Positions 36,401 through 47,984 are shown, counted from the stretch's first letter. The stretch is DNA of 64,000 nt from Ariolimax columbianus (GCA_036924085.1 JAVGWX010000002.1:152270571-152334570), one strand, 5' to 3'. Notes: generated by a model from the sequence alone, not told the origin. Numbers and translations are program-made.

Positions 36401-36795
36401 TAGAGTAACGAGTGCGCTGATTCAGTGACGGGACGGAGAACGACGCGGTGAGGGCGAAAGACAGGTTTGATCAAAGCAGTTATGGATACTGTTCAGAATT
36501 ATGAAGAAACAGATGGTCGGTAAAATGCATATGTGCAGAGGATGATAGTTTTGGAAGTGGCTAGCGGAGAGGGGCGAAAGTGTTTCATGTCGGGAATGAT
36601 CCGTAAAACACGAAATCATCACCTGATCGGGACTATAAAAACGTTGGGCTGGGAACTTGAACGGGAAATATAACACGTATTAGAATATCCCCTGTGTGAT
36701 GATATTGGTTTCCAGAATCAATCATTTGAGAGTATAACACATTATACAATTGCACAGCAACATATCACCGACCAGCAGGCTAAACATGCAGTCAA
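36401..36795. other. no gene seen
   Basis: An 84-codon minus frame (36422-36676) is unrecognised. Bases 36715-36780 weakly echo the 60-bp array (ATTTGAGAGTATAACAC). Confidence 0.45.
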
Positions 36796-36930
36796 TTTCC
36801 TGAACTAAAATTCTCATTTCCAATCCATCAAATTCCTGAACTAAAAATCCCATCTGCCATCCACCCAATTCATGAACTAAAAGTTCCATCTCACATCCAC
36901 CAAATACCTGAACTACAAATACTTTCTCTC
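36796..36930. repeat. about 37-bp tandem repeat, 4 copies
   Basis: CCTGAACTAAAAATCCCATC with CCATCCACCAAATT is repeated with drift. Confidence 0.8.
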
Positions 36931-37509
36931 AGCCAGCAAATGTTAACATAAATTCGAATTTGTTTCTGGACTACAAAAGACAAACCAAATCTGATAACAT
37001 CTATCGATATAGCAGTACTGGTAGGAAAGTTATGGAGGCTTAGGTGTAAGTATTGCTACGTTAATTGATTCCCTTTAGACGAATCCAGTCCCACTCCCAG
37101 CCATTGATATGGTATCCAGTTCTTGTATTGGGTAACCTCAGCATATTTATGCCTGATGTGGTCCATTTTGTCGTTCAGCCATCATCTTAAGGTTCTGTCT
37201 GCATGATGCACAAGAACCCATTGCTCCTCCAGCTCTACATTTCGTTCATTTGAATAGTATTCATGCAGTCAATATATTTCCAATCCAGTTATCAGCATGC
37301 TAACAGCATTTAATCTATATGACAAAGCTATACAGACTTTTCAGTGATGCGTCGTGAGCATTTCTCGCTGACAATTTCTACGGTAGATAAATGCTTTAAG
37401 TGAAGATGTGTTGGTACATGTTTTCTTCAATACGTAGTTTCCATTGCTTGCTTCATTGCATAGAAAACCCGTCTTTACTTATCGCTGTCTAAACTGCCAA
37501 TTGATTCAA
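36931..37509. other. no gene seen
   Basis: Spacer. Confidence 0.5.
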
Positions 37510-37742
37510 TGGAGTCGCCGAGTCGACATCGTGTAGAGATGGCAAATGAGTCGCCGGAGTCGAGTATTGTGTAGAGTTGGCAAGTGAGTCGCCGGAATCG
37601 AGTATTGTGTAGAGATGGCAAGTCTGTCGCCGGAGTCGAGTATCGTAAAGAGATGGCAAGTGAGTCGCCGGAGTCGAGTATCGTATAGAGATGGCAAGTC
37701 TGTCGCCGGAGTCGAGTATCGTGTACAGATCGCAAGTGAACT
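37510..37742. repeat. 38-bp minisatellite, about 6 copies
   Basis: The core is GTCGCCGGAGTCGAGTATCG then TGTAGAGATGGCAAGTGA. Confidence 0.93.
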
Positions 37743-37899
37743 GAGCTGATTCCCACATTAAACTGACCTGTCTCATAGCGTCTCATGTCGGTCTCTTGTA
37801 GTCTTGCAAATTACCGATAAAAACCCACACCTTTTTTCACATATAAATTGGGCAGGCTGCCCCGTGTAGACGTGCGACTTACCCCTCACATAATTAATA

Positions 37900-38850
37900 T
37901 ATCACCACATAAAACAGAGTCTGTCTCGTATGTTACTCATTCAGAAATTGAACTTATGTCACACATTTCAGGTTTTATCCAAGATAAAACGGTAAGTCTG
38001 TCTCCTGTTTGTCACATTTAGACGGACATCTTATCCCCTCAGATACGACACGTAATTCAATACACAATCTAAAAGGCCATCTCACGATGGTGTCACTCAG
38101 CTCACCACAAAAAAACAGCTGTATCATTAATGAAGCTGACAGTCTATTATATTACTGAATATAGAACCACACATGTTTCCCCTCTTACAATGTATGGTCT
38201 GTAGCAGGATTCTTTTGTATCTATAAAGTTATTGACAAAATGACTTCTCTATTTACATTGCCTTTTCTCAGAATACTGTTTAATTCCCGCAAATGTCAGA
38301 ACTATTTCCTTCATATAATTAGGCCTTTCTTTCTCTCTCATTATGTATCTGTATATGTATCTTTCTTTTTCTATCTCTTTCAATCTATCTCTCTCCGTAA
38401 TGCAGTCTTTGCAAACAACAGCGACATATATTCAGTAGTAAAACTGACTGTCTATTTCAAATTTCGCTCGTGGCCAAACAATGTATGCTCTCAAAAAACT
38501 ATGTTCATTCCCTCGTGTTACTGACGGTCTGCGTTAGGTTTATCTCGTGTTAAAACAATTAATGCTCTCCAATAAGCAAATTCACGTCTTCGTGTAACTG
38601 GCGGTCTGTGTCAGTCTCCTCTTGTCGGTATACAATGTATGCTCTCAAAAACGATATGTACATTATATCACGCAACTGACGTCCTGTGCCAGGTCTAAGT
38701 CGTTGCCAAACAGTGTATCCTCTTAAAACGCCATGTACATTTTCTCAAACAACTGACGGTAAGTGTCCGGTTTCTTTTGTCGCCATACAGTTTATAGTTC
38801 AAATAGCCACATCAATATCAATCCAAGAACACAGATTGCATCAGACGTTA
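37900..38850. repeat. old, diverged tandem repeat of about 80 bp
   Basis: Phrases recur in order: AACTGACGGTCTGTGTCAGG, TCTCGTGTTGCCAAACAATG, TATGCTCTCAAAAA and ATGTACATTTTCTCG. They are clear at 38450-38780 and faint from about 37900. Frames of up to 98 codons here follow the repeat and are not considered genes. Confidence 0.65.
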
Positions 38851-39519
38851 GGAGTCGCCATATTTGTTATCTCTCTGATAACCATATAACGTTGAGACAA
38901 CTGGTTGTCTCTGATTATAACCCTCCCGACGTCATACAGTTCATGTCACAAAAATACCAAGCTCAACTACATTTCCAGCAAAATAATACATGTGTCGAAA
39001 GCTACGGCAAGCGGTCCAAAATAGGCCCGCCGACAATTTGTTTACGGCCCCTGAGCTAAAAATGGATTTTACATTTTCAAATTCTGATAAATTTCAAAGC
39101 ACACCCTTTATAAAGTAGCTGCAGAATGCCGAGTTGGGGAGTAATGAGAAAGGCCTATGTGGCTTTTCTACGGCTTCAAATTGTCACACTACTTAACAAA
39201 GAATATTTGCAATCAATGTTGATGATAGGATGTAGTAACTTTTAACTCTAGTTTGATTAAATATTATCTAAAAAAGAACAATAACATTCTTCTCTTTAGT
39301 AGAGCTGTATCTCAAACACATTTAGTCTACATATTATTATTAGTAGAATTATTATTATTATTATTACGCTACGACATGTGCAATTAAATTTGCTAAAACT
39401 TTTGTTTTTTTCCCATTAAAAATATGTCAACAATTTACTTTTTAGCCTGCAGAGCCAAAAATATTTACTTTTCTGCAATTTGCAAAAAAACTGTTTGCTA
39501 ACCCCTGACCATATCTGTT
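38851..39519. other. no gene; AT-rich, small ATT tract
   Basis: (ATT)n at 39338-39365. Confidence 0.5.
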
Positions 39520-39665
39520 CTCATCGCCAAACAGTTGATCATGTGACATGACAGATTCTATGTATTGTTCATTGGCAAACAGTTGATCATGTGACATGAC
39601 AGATTCTATGTATTGTTCATTGGCAAACAGTTGATCATGTGACATGACAGCTTCTATTTCTTGTT
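39520..39665. repeat. 48-bp tandem repeat, 3 copies
   Basis: GCAAACAGTTGATCATGTGA then CATGACAGATTCTATGTATT; starts at 39526, 39574 and 39622. Confidence 0.95.
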
Positions 39666-40504
39666 CATGTATGATCGTTTAAAGTACATCACCATTTTCA
39701 ATACAACAGCAAAATACCAGTGGCTGTTGTTTTCTTACATTTTCTGAACTACTTATATATGTGTCTATAGATTTTACTCACGAATAGCCAGAGAATTGTA
39801 TAAACTTGTTTCAACTGACAATTGAGGTTTACGATGGAAGAACATCCAGGCTAAAATTGTAGCAGCATAACTGAATTTATTATTTGGTTCATTGTGCTAG
39901 AGAAACAGAAACTATCATTCAGATTGCTAGATGTTACAAAATCCTCTTCACTGGAACAAAAATTATACCAATCAACCAACTGTCATTTTCAACTCAGTCG
40001 TCTTGATTGATCTCTCCTTTAATCGAATAATTTCCGTTTGTAATTTTCGTTGTTTTCTTTCATTTGGAAACAGTTACTTTTCACTTTCAGAGTATCAACA
40101 ATTACTGATGCAATTCAGTCATATTAGTCGTGACGGCGTTGATATGCAGTGGTCTATATTCACCATCCAAGCATACCATAACTGCGTATAAAGAGGGTGG
40201 CGTATGTCACTAGCAAGCTGGTGATGTAAAATTATTGTTATTGAGATCACAACAGCATATGCCCAAATCACAGATTCCCATAAAAGGGCAAACTATTATG
40301 GTAGCCATTTGCTTTACTTTGGGCGAAAAAGGGAATCAAAAGATCGGTCAATTAATGATGACTTATTGCAGGTCACCTGGCAACGCCTGATGTGCAATAT
40401 TACCCCCCCCCCCCCTTTCCTAACCAGATGTCTAACATCTTTAATTTAACCAAATAAATGCAGTTCAACACCACGACAGTTCAAAGAAAGAAAAATAAAC
40501 AGTA
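39666..40504. other. no gene seen; C run
   Basis: Contains a 14-C run near 40405. An 86-codon plus frame (39931-40191) is unrecognised. Confidence 0.45.
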
Positions 40505-41436
40505 TATCATCATGTAGCATGTCATTTATGGAACGTTGCTCCCATCACAGTTTGTCTGAAAGAAACTCGTTCTCTTGCCAAAACTCCAGCCCCCGCCACA
40601 GTCATACCCAGGAATTCCTGGATATCTTAGTTCCATCGTCTTCTTGGTCTACCACTTCCTGTTTTGCCTGGCACCATACCTTCCATTACTGTTCTCTCAA
40701 GACCGTTGTGTCTCTTGATGTGGCCAAAGTATTTGCATTTTCTAGCCAAAATGGAATTGATAAACCAGTTCTCCTCTATGCTCAACTCTTGCCAAATGTC
40801 TACATTTGTCTTTTTCTCTGTCCGGGGTATTCTGATGATCTTTCTGTAACATGTTGACTCGAAGGATTCGGTTCTGTGTCTGGATGTCCATGATTCGTAG
40901 TCATACGCTGCCACTGGAAAAACACAGGCTCTCAAGACTTTTACTTTTATCATTTTGTTGGTGCCCTGCCATAATTTCTTCAGGCTGTTCAGTCTCTACA
41001 TTGCCATAGCTAGTCTTCTTCTGATTTCTTTCGAGCAGTCGCCATTTTTGTCAATTCTGGAGCCCAGATATTCAAAATGTGTAACCTGATCTATTTCCTC
41101 ACCAACCAGTGTAAATTTATGCTGACACTGTGTTTTGTCGGTGGTCATTATCTTTGTTTTGTTTATGTTTATGAACAGGTTTTGATCTTTACTATGTCCA
41201 TTTACGGCTGAAAGTAGCTGCTCTAGCCCTTCTGTACTTCTTGATAGTATCACTGTGTCATCTGCGTATCGTAACTCTGGAATCTCGTACCCACAAATCG
41301 TAAATGTGTCCAAACTTTCCATGTTCTCTTCTTCTCGAACATTTCTCATTATACATTCCGCATATATGTTGTATAGATAAGATGAGAGGATACATCCCTG
41401 TCTTACTCCCTTTTGCACTGCAAACCAATCTGATGT
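40505..41436 (-). mobile_element. RTE-like LINE, 5'-truncated younger copy
   Basis: The minus strand starts at RT motif B: DWFAVQKGVRQGCILSSYLY, then IYAECIMRN, motif C ELRYADDTVILS, YLGSRIDKNGDCSKEIRRRL, KVKVLRACVFPVAAYDYESW, CYRKIIRIPRTEKK, KCKYFGHIKRH, and a GRPRRRW segment. It belongs to the same family as the 13-kb copy and carries the motif B region that copy lacks. Only two in-frame stops were seen over about 900 bases (near 40996 and 40627). The 3' end reaches the same GACATGCTACATGATGAT tail. Confidence 0.92.
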
Positions 41437-42242
41437 TATATAGAATAACATATAAACATAAATAAAAATGAACAAATTGTAAAGGTAACAAACAGGATAA
41501 GTCACACATATTCATTGAACAAGTTTATGGCAGCAAGGCTAAAGATGCAAAATAAATACTTTAAATAAATAATAATAGAAAGCCACTGAGAGATTAAGAA
41601 AATATGCACCTGGTTGTCAAATGATACATTTAGTGCTTTCTTACCAAACATTTCAATTTAGTTGGATTTTCCATACCGCTCTTTACTTGAATGTCAGGGA
41701 TCACAAGAGCATTTGCGTTTGTTTAACTTTCAAAACAAAAAGCATCAGCTTCATTGTGGAATCTATAACTGGAATTGTATGGATATTTTTGTACAATGCT
41801 TTAGGTTTGAAGTTCTAGCCCTATTTATTTGGAAACTAGGGTAAAAAATACGTCAACTGGAAAGAACAAATTTAAAGAGAACAATTGTAAATTAATAAGG
41901 AAATTGCTGTTTAAAAATATTTAAAGCTAATGAATTTGAATATGTTATGGAAACATGTGTTAATGTCATCAACTTAAAACACATGTATCTGCGTTATTTC
42001 GAGTTCATGAATGTAATGTATTACAATGTTCAAAGTAATGTGTCCTTCGTGTGACTTGACTTGTATTAGAAAAATCGTAAAATGTCCGTTTGTTGTTAAA
42101 ACATAATATTGGCATTCTAATCTAGCTACAGGAAACGGCTTTCGCATTACTCATAAGGAATTCCCAAAAAACGTTGAATAACATGGCCAACCGACTATTT
42201 CACAATCACAGCATCGTTATGCAATAAAGAAGTACTTTCTTT
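41437..42242. other. spacer; includes presumed 3' UTR of the peptide gene
   Basis: AT-rich and single-copy-looking. Contains the candidate poly(A) signal below. Confidence 0.5.
41824..41829 (-). promoter_or_regulatory. candidate poly(A) signal AATAAA
   Basis: This is the nearest exact AATAAA on the minus strand, about 415 bases after the stop of the 42.2-kb gene. Assignment is by position only. Confidence 0.35.
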
Positions 42243-42986
42243 TCATCGCCCACTAAGAGCTCTTCTTAGAGCTCTCTGGATGAGCTTCAAGTGATGCCCC
42301 AGGTTAACATCGTCTTGGACGCTATCATCGTTGTCTTCTCCGAACACAGTGGCATCGTCAAGGACATCCCCTTGACCTTTATTTAAGTATGAACCTGTCA
42401 TTATGTGCTTGATCGTTGAAGGTACATCTTTTATCCGGTCAGCATTGGCAGCGTCAGCCTCACTGTCGTTATCTTGTATAAGAAGTATAGGAAATTCATC
42501 GTTTTCTTTGGTAGGAATATTAGCTTTATCTTCATCATCATTAGCCATTTCGCCAAGAACTTCTTGATTTTCTTTCTGGTTAAAACTGGATAGAGTATTT
42601 GTAAATTGTCGTGGATGCCAAGAATTCTCGTGGTAGCTGTCATCTCCCACAAGCGTGTACTTATTCGCATGAGTTTCCTGATCTTGCAAAGAACCGTCAC
42701 CCACAATGTTCACAGAGTCGAAGTAGCTCCCTTTTCTGATGTTATCTTCTGGAAACAGAGACTGATGACCGCGAGTGTTAGCAAGTTTAATATACGTATT
42801 GTGATCGGGAAGGATGCTTGATCGCTTGCCTGTAAAATGCCTCGCATTGCAGTTACACAGAACACCACCTCTCCCATAGAGGCACCGCCTTGCACATAGC
42901 TCCTCTACGCTGAAGGATGTCGTCAGATGAACCACCAGAACAATTAGCAACAGGCAAAATTGTGTGGATTTTCTGTATGAGACCAT
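42243..42986 (-). CDS. secreted neuropeptide-like precursor, 247 aa
   Basis: This is the only long, complete, non-repetitive frame in the window. Residues 1-26 form a strong signal peptide (CLLLIVLVVHL core, ending TSFS). The mature N-terminal part has four cysteines at 31, 35, 44 and 46 (C-x3-C-x8-C-x-C) and ends at GKR (53-55), a standard amidation and dibasic cleavage site. That predicts an amidated peptide of about 26 residues with two disulfides. The remainder is acidic and Asp/Asn-rich, with a basic C-terminus (LIQRALRRALSGR) holding another RR. The ATG has a strong context (A at -3, G at +4). Layout and the CNARHFTGKR segment recall the protostome prohormone-4 type of precursor, but this is from memory and unverified. 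It is a single coding exon; a 5' UTR intron is possible. Confidence 0.85.
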   Translation of the reverse strand: MVSYRKSTQFCLLLIVLVVHLTTSFSVEELCARRCLYGRGGVLCNCNARHFTGKRSSILPDHNTYIKLANTRGHQSLFPEDNIRKGSYFDSVNIVGDGSLQDQETHANKYTLVGDDSYHENSWHPRQFTNTLSSFNQKENQEVLGEMANDDEDKANIPTKENDEFPILLIQDNDSEADAANADRIKDVPSTIKHIMTGSYLNKGQGDVLDDATVFGEDNDDSVQDDVNLGHHLKLIQRALRRALSGR

Positions 42987-43015
42987 GGTTGCAGACAGCG
43001 TTCTCGTTGTGGGAG

Positions 43016-43021
43016 TTTATA
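43016..43021 (-). promoter_or_regulatory. candidate TATA box
   Basis: TATAAA on the minus strand, within CTATAAACTCCC, 30 bases upstream of the ATG. If used, transcription would start almost at the ATG. It could equally lie in an intron or 5' UTR, so assignment is weak. Confidence 0.3.
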
Positions 43022-44299
43022 GAAAGCAAAAACACCCCAGGGACAAATATGTTTGAAAGACGTTAACAAACGGAATACAAGTTTCGTTTTTTGAAGATGT
43101 TGTCAAATTATCATCTCACTTGTAGAAAATTTAAAAGAAAAGGGTCTTAAAGGCTAACGATTTAGCCGAAACAAAATCTCACTTACGGAAGATTTACAAA
43201 ATTATGATCGGATTTGTTGAAATTTCAGTAAGGATACTATCTCTTTATTTGACGATTAAATTAAACTTCTAAATCATTCTTTGCAGATCTTTTATTCTGA
43301 AATAGGGATTGTTTTATCTCTAGATTTAGCAGATTTTAAGCCAATGTTGCTAAACAAATTTCTTGGGCAACGTTTTTTACGAAAAACTAATTAATACGTA
43401 ACAGGGAAGTTCTTATATGTTGTAATAACCCAGATTTTTTTTCAGAAAATAACGCTTTCTTTACGAAAAGTTTAAATTCCAATGCCTGCTCACAGCATAG
43501 CAAAATTAGTCTCAGCAGTTAGTATGGAACAGATTAAATATGATATCGTATATTTGATAACTCTGTGCTATATGTATGTATATATGTGTGATATATCACA
43601 ATATGAAAATATATCTACAGTGACCGATAATAACACTTAATCAAGATAAAATCATTAGCATTAATCCCAATCAATGAACAAGAGACTTGAAGACACTAAT
43701 GTTATTATTACGCAATGTTTCAGAATATTATATTTAGCAAACTTTTTTTTTCTTTTGTTTTTACTTTATTTTTTTAACTTGGTTCTTTTTTTTTTTTTTA
43801 TTCTTAAATTAAATTGCAGAAATAAATCAATATTGGAAACGTACAATTTGATTGACAATTCGTGACAGAATTTCTGAATAATTTATCTTGTCCCTTGTAC
43901 AGATTTGTAGACACCACTGTTGAGATTTGTGATAAGTGCAAGATGAATAATTCTCCGAGAATCTTCTGTAGGTAATTGAAGCTTTCGGTGTTGAACTTCT
44001 GATTCAATAAAGGTTGTAGGTGCGATTATTGTTTTTAATCTCCGTTGTCAGGGCTTCTGTTTGCAAGGACAGGTCGGTTAGACGTATTGCCAAATCGAGG
44101 ACTTGACCATTCTGTGGAAGACAAACACATTGCATTGTTGACAAGAGAATCACCTTTTAAGTTTAGCAGAAGAAACGTAGTCTTGAATTGCAATAGAAAA
44201 AAATCAAAACCAGGTCAAAAATCATATTCATACATCTTAGAAAGAAGAAATTTCTGGGACAAATACGTTTCAAATGAGGCATACAAGTCATAAGATCAA
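43022..44299. other. upstream spacer of the peptide gene
   Basis: AT-rich, apparently free of repeats apart from T runs near 43745-43800. No further exon was recognised. An 82-codon plus frame (44045-44293) is unrecognised. Confidence 0.5.
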
Positions 44300-44580
44300 A
44301 TTTATATCTGAATCAACACTATGTTGTCTATGTCAGACATAGACCTTCACAAAATACATGCGAACAACATTGCATCAATAAAAACGCTCTGTTTTCACTA
44401 GCAGACATGGACTTTCATAAAAAAAAAAGCATACAAACAACATTATATACATAATGACCTTCTATTTTCTCTGACATACATGGACCTTTATAAACGACAT
44501 TTGAACAATATCACATGCATAACAACTCTATGTAATATGTGACAGACACGGCCCTTGAAATAAGGCATGCGAACGAAAGA
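44300..44580. repeat. about 74-bp diverged tandem repeat, 4 copies
   Basis: GCAGACATGGACTTTCATAA then ACATGCGAACAACATT and AAAACGCTCTGTTTTC recur with drift. Confidence 0.75.
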
Positions 44581-45039
44581 TCATTACACATGAAATGGTA
44601 TGCATGTCAAAAGTAGTCAGCGTCACTAGCAGTAAGAGAAATGAAGACATTCTAGGAATTGCAGGTTATGTGGGCGGGATGTATTGATAGAAATAAAATA
44701 GTATAGTTTTCAAATCAGACAAGAAAAAGACTGAGTGCAAATGACCGCTGGTTGAAGCGGGTGAACTCGCACAAAACCGATAATCTTTCAGGAGGACGAC
44801 TGTGATGAATGATGTTCCACAGAGGACAAGCTATATGATGACAGGGATTCAAATTGTTAACTCCAATATCAAGTCCGTTCTTCTGAATGGCTCTGAATAA
44901 TGACAAGAGACAGAATCAACAACCACAAATATACATACTTTACTATATGGGTGACTGCGCAGAATGGACAAATTGAAATTGTATGTTAGGATCACGGATG
45001 TGAAACTGTTGGAAAGAACAAGACATACATTTTGTTGAA
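44581..45039. other. no gene seen
   Basis: Spacer. Confidence 0.5.
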
Positions 45040-45146
45040 CATGATGTACATCGTACATTAGTGGAACATGGCGTACATCAAACATCAGTGGGGTATGACG
45101 GACATCGAACATCAGTGGAACATGGCGTACTTCGAACACCAGTGGA
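45040..45146. repeat. 27-bp minisatellite, left part
   Basis: GAACATCAGTGGAACATGGC units, more diverged than the right part. It ends in GAACACCAGTGGA (45134-45146). Confidence 0.9.
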
Positions 45147-45281
45147 CGAGGATCAGAGAGAGCAGATGTGGCCATCACCAGTGGAACTGCAAGACAAGCT
45201 CTTTGGTAGTGGCGACAGCCTCAGGATGACCGCCGCTTTTTTCGAAAAAATAATGGTTACTGTCTGACTGCGTCCGAAGAA
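45147..45281 (+). mobile_element. RNase H LINE 3' fragment with target duplication
   Basis: Reads DEDQREQMWPSPVELQDKLF and SLRMTAAFFEKIMVTV, then a stop and GCGTCCGAAGAAG. It aligns with the C-terminus of the LINE at 16.6 kb (EDQRNHMWPSPM, RMTAAFFEQIQVDV) and shares its GCGTxCGAAGAA 3' end. It is flanked by the identical 13-mer GAACACCAGTGGA at 45134 and 45282. Removing it restores the 27-bp array. It is a severely 5'-truncated insertion of about 135 bases. Confidence 0.9.
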
Positions 45282-45690
45282 GAACACCAGTGGAACATGA
45301 CGTATAACGTACACCAGTGAAACATGACGTATAACGTACACCAGTGAAACATGACGTATAACGTACACCAGTGGAACATGACGTATAACGTACACCAGTG
45401 AAACATGACGTACATCGTACACCAGTAAAACATGACGTATAACGTACACCAGTGAAACATGACGTATAACGTACACCAGTGAAACATGACGTATAACGTA
45501 CACCAGTGGAACATGACGTATAACGTACACCAGTGAAACATGACGTACATCGTACACCAGTGAAACATGACGTATAACGTACACCAGTGAAACATGACGA
45601 ACATCGTACACCAGTAAAACATGACGTATAACGTACACCAGTGAAACATGACGTACATCGTACATCAGTGGAACATGATGTGATAAGAAG
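45282..45690. repeat. 27-bp minisatellite, right part, about 15 copies
   Basis: The unit is CGTACACCAGTGAAACATGA plus CGTATAA, with a CGTACAT variant. Because 27 is a multiple of three and no unit has a minus-strand stop, all three minus frames stay open for 133-187 codons. They are artefacts. Confidence 0.97.
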
Positions 45691-45867
45691 GAGCTCAAGC
45701 TGTCTAAAGCACACATTTAAAAACAAACCCATTTGATAGTATTACAAGACAGTCTATCTTCTGGAATGCCCACCACAAGAAAAGATGGTGACCAAAGCAG
45801 ATAGAATAGACAAAAATAACGGAAATTAAGAAAACATGGACGTAACGGAACGGAGTGGTATAATGGG
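45691..45867. other. no gene seen
   Basis: Spacer. Confidence 0.5.
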
Positions 45868-45960
45868 TGTTAGTTGAAGATATGTGCTCCTGAGCTGAAA
45901 TGTTTTGATTGGTTGATCAATATGGATGTCTGATGGCGAACGAGAATACAAGAAGAATGT
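45868..45960 (+). repeat. dispersed GTTGAAGA motif, copy
   Basis: TTAGTTGAAGATATGTGCTC, then TGAGCTGAAATGTTTTGATT. Relative of the 26.19-kb copy. Confidence 0.5.
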
Positions 45961-46374
45961 CTTCCGTGATCCCATGAGAAAGAACATTTTCATTCTCCAA
46001 TCATAATCCAATCCTTGTCATTGAAAATAATCCATTAGTCTTTGTTGTGATGGACATACACAAGAAATGTAGTCATTAAAAAGATGATATGAGCTCTTTA
46101 TGGAATGGTTACTCAACTCAAGCCATCACTAGAGCAGGAAATGTTAAGCACGATTGTCTTGAGTTCTATGTAGAAAATCGTCGTGACAAAATCGCCATAC
46201 TACAGTTAATGGCGAAAATATGTGCGCTGATATATTAATGCTATGTTGGGTATGTTTGCGTCAATTGAAAGGAACACCGTTTTCTCAACCAAATTACGCA
46301 TCCATTTGGTGACATCATGGCGTGTGTGTCATGTTGTGCATGTCCCAGATGATCTGCAATTTGTCGGGATAAGT
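45961..46374. other. no gene seen
   Basis: Spacer. Confidence 0.5.
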
Positions 46375-46960
46375 GCTGTTTAATATTGTAGGACAGAGTG
46401 TCTCAATGAGGTGTTGTAGGACAAATTGACTTAATAATGTCTTATAGTGCAGAGTGCCTGAATAAGGTGTTGTAGGACATAGTGTCCCATTGAGGTAGTG
46501 TGGGACATAGTGTCTCAATAAGGTGGCGTAGAACATAGTTTCTAAATTAGGTGGTGTAGTGCATATTGTCTCAATAAGGTGGTGTAGGACATAGTGTCCT
46601 ATTTAGGTGGTGTAGGACATAGTGTCTCAATAAGGTGGCGTAGAACATAGTTTCTAAATACGGTGGTGTAGGACATAGTGTCTCAATAAGGTGGTGTAGG
46701 ACATAGTGTCTCAATAAGGTGGTGTAGAACATATTGTCTCAATAAGGTGGTGTAGGACATAGTGTCTCAAATAGGTGTTGTAGGATAAAGTGCCTCAATA
46801 AGGTGGTGTAGAAAACAGTGATTCAATGAGGCGTAGGACACAGTGACTCAATGAGGTGTTGTCGGACATAGTAACTTTATGAGCTGTTGTCGGACATAGT
46901 AACTTAATGAGCTGTTGGAGGACATAGTAACTCAATGAGGTTTTGCAGGAGAGAATGACT
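46375..46960. repeat. 28-bp minisatellite, about 20 copies
   Basis: The unit is AATAAGGTGGTGTAGGACAT plus AGTGTCTC. Variants carry AATGAGGTGTTG. Confidence 0.93.
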
Positions 46961-47440
46961 CAAATAGACGTAGGACAGAGTACCTTAATGAGGTGTAGGA
47001 CAGAGTAGCATAATGAGGTGTAGGACAGAATACCTTAATGAGATATATGACAGAGTACTTCAATGAAGTGTAGGACAGAGTACCTCTATGAGGTGTGGGA
47101 CAGAGTAGCATAATGAGGTGTAGGACAGAGTACCTTAATGAGATATATGACAGAGTACTTCAATGAAGTATAGGACAGAGTACCTCAATGAGGTGTGGGA
47201 CAGAGTAGCATAATGAGGTGTAGGACAGAGTACCTTAATTAGGTGTAGGACAGAATACATTGAGATGTAGGACAGAGTACCTTAATGAAGTGTAAGACAG
47301 AGTACCTTAATGAGGTGTAGGACAGAGTAAATTAATGAGATGTAGGACAGAGTACCTCAATGAAGTGTAAGACAGAGTACCTTAATGAGGTGTAAGACAG
47401 AGTACCTCAATGAAGTATAGGATAGAAAACCGAAATTAGG
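46961..47440. repeat. 25-bp minisatellite, about 18 copies
   Basis: The unit is AATGAGGTGTAGGACAGAGT plus ACCTT. It is evidently related to the preceding 28-bp unit (shared AATGAGGTG-TAGGACA) but shorter. A block with GATATATGACAGAGTACTTC occurs twice (47040 and 47140). Confidence 0.93.
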
Positions 47441-47472
47441 TGTTACAGAAAAGAGTACATCCGATGAAGTGA

Positions 47473-47731
47473 GAAAATTCATGTATTTTGTATTTACTTT
47501 TTGCGTTTACCTTATTTCTCTAATCCCCAAGATCTGTGTGTTGCACTGTGGTTTTTATTTTGCGCCTATCTACCCAGTGCATCCGACTTCAGCATTCATT
47601 TTATTTAAGGGTCTGCTTCCTCTTGCATTTTCTAAGGGTTTGCTTCCCTTGGAAACGGCCAGTGCTGTAATGGGGATCGAACCCATCAGGTTATGAGCCG
47701 TGCCACTTAACCACTAGGACACGCCGACTGT
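47473..47731 (-). mobile_element. tRNA-derived SINE, minus copy
   Basis: The minus strand starts GGCGTGTCCTAGTGGTTAAG, then GATGGGTTCGATCCCCATTA with a perfect B box. It continues GGGAAGCAAACCCTTAGAAA, TGAATGCTGAAGTCGGATGC and GCACAACACACAGATCTTGG-like tail sequence. It is homologous to the plus copy at 50.75 kb. The 75-codon plus frame across it is non-coding. Confidence 0.85.
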
Positions 47732-47984
47732 TAAACAAATTAATGCATGCATGGCGACAACATGACTATCACTCAGAAAAAGAGAAGAAAATAGAAAACT
47801 ACAGATCAAACGGCACGGAAAGAACTAGAACACTATACGGCTTCCAAATATGTGGGTGTAAAGTTGAATCTCAAACTGTCATTTTCTGTATACTACCAGA
47901 CACCAAAACGGAAGATCTTGATCTTTATGACCCGTTCCTCAGGGTAGTTGCGGATCCAAACTTCGTTTCCAGTGGACTTTGTCT

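Noticed and set aside
45153..45732. Three overlapping minus frames of 133-187 codons, one Cys-rich
   Set aside because: All three phases of a 27-bp repeat stay open because the unit is a multiple of three and lacks stops. A LINE fragment also interrupts the array.
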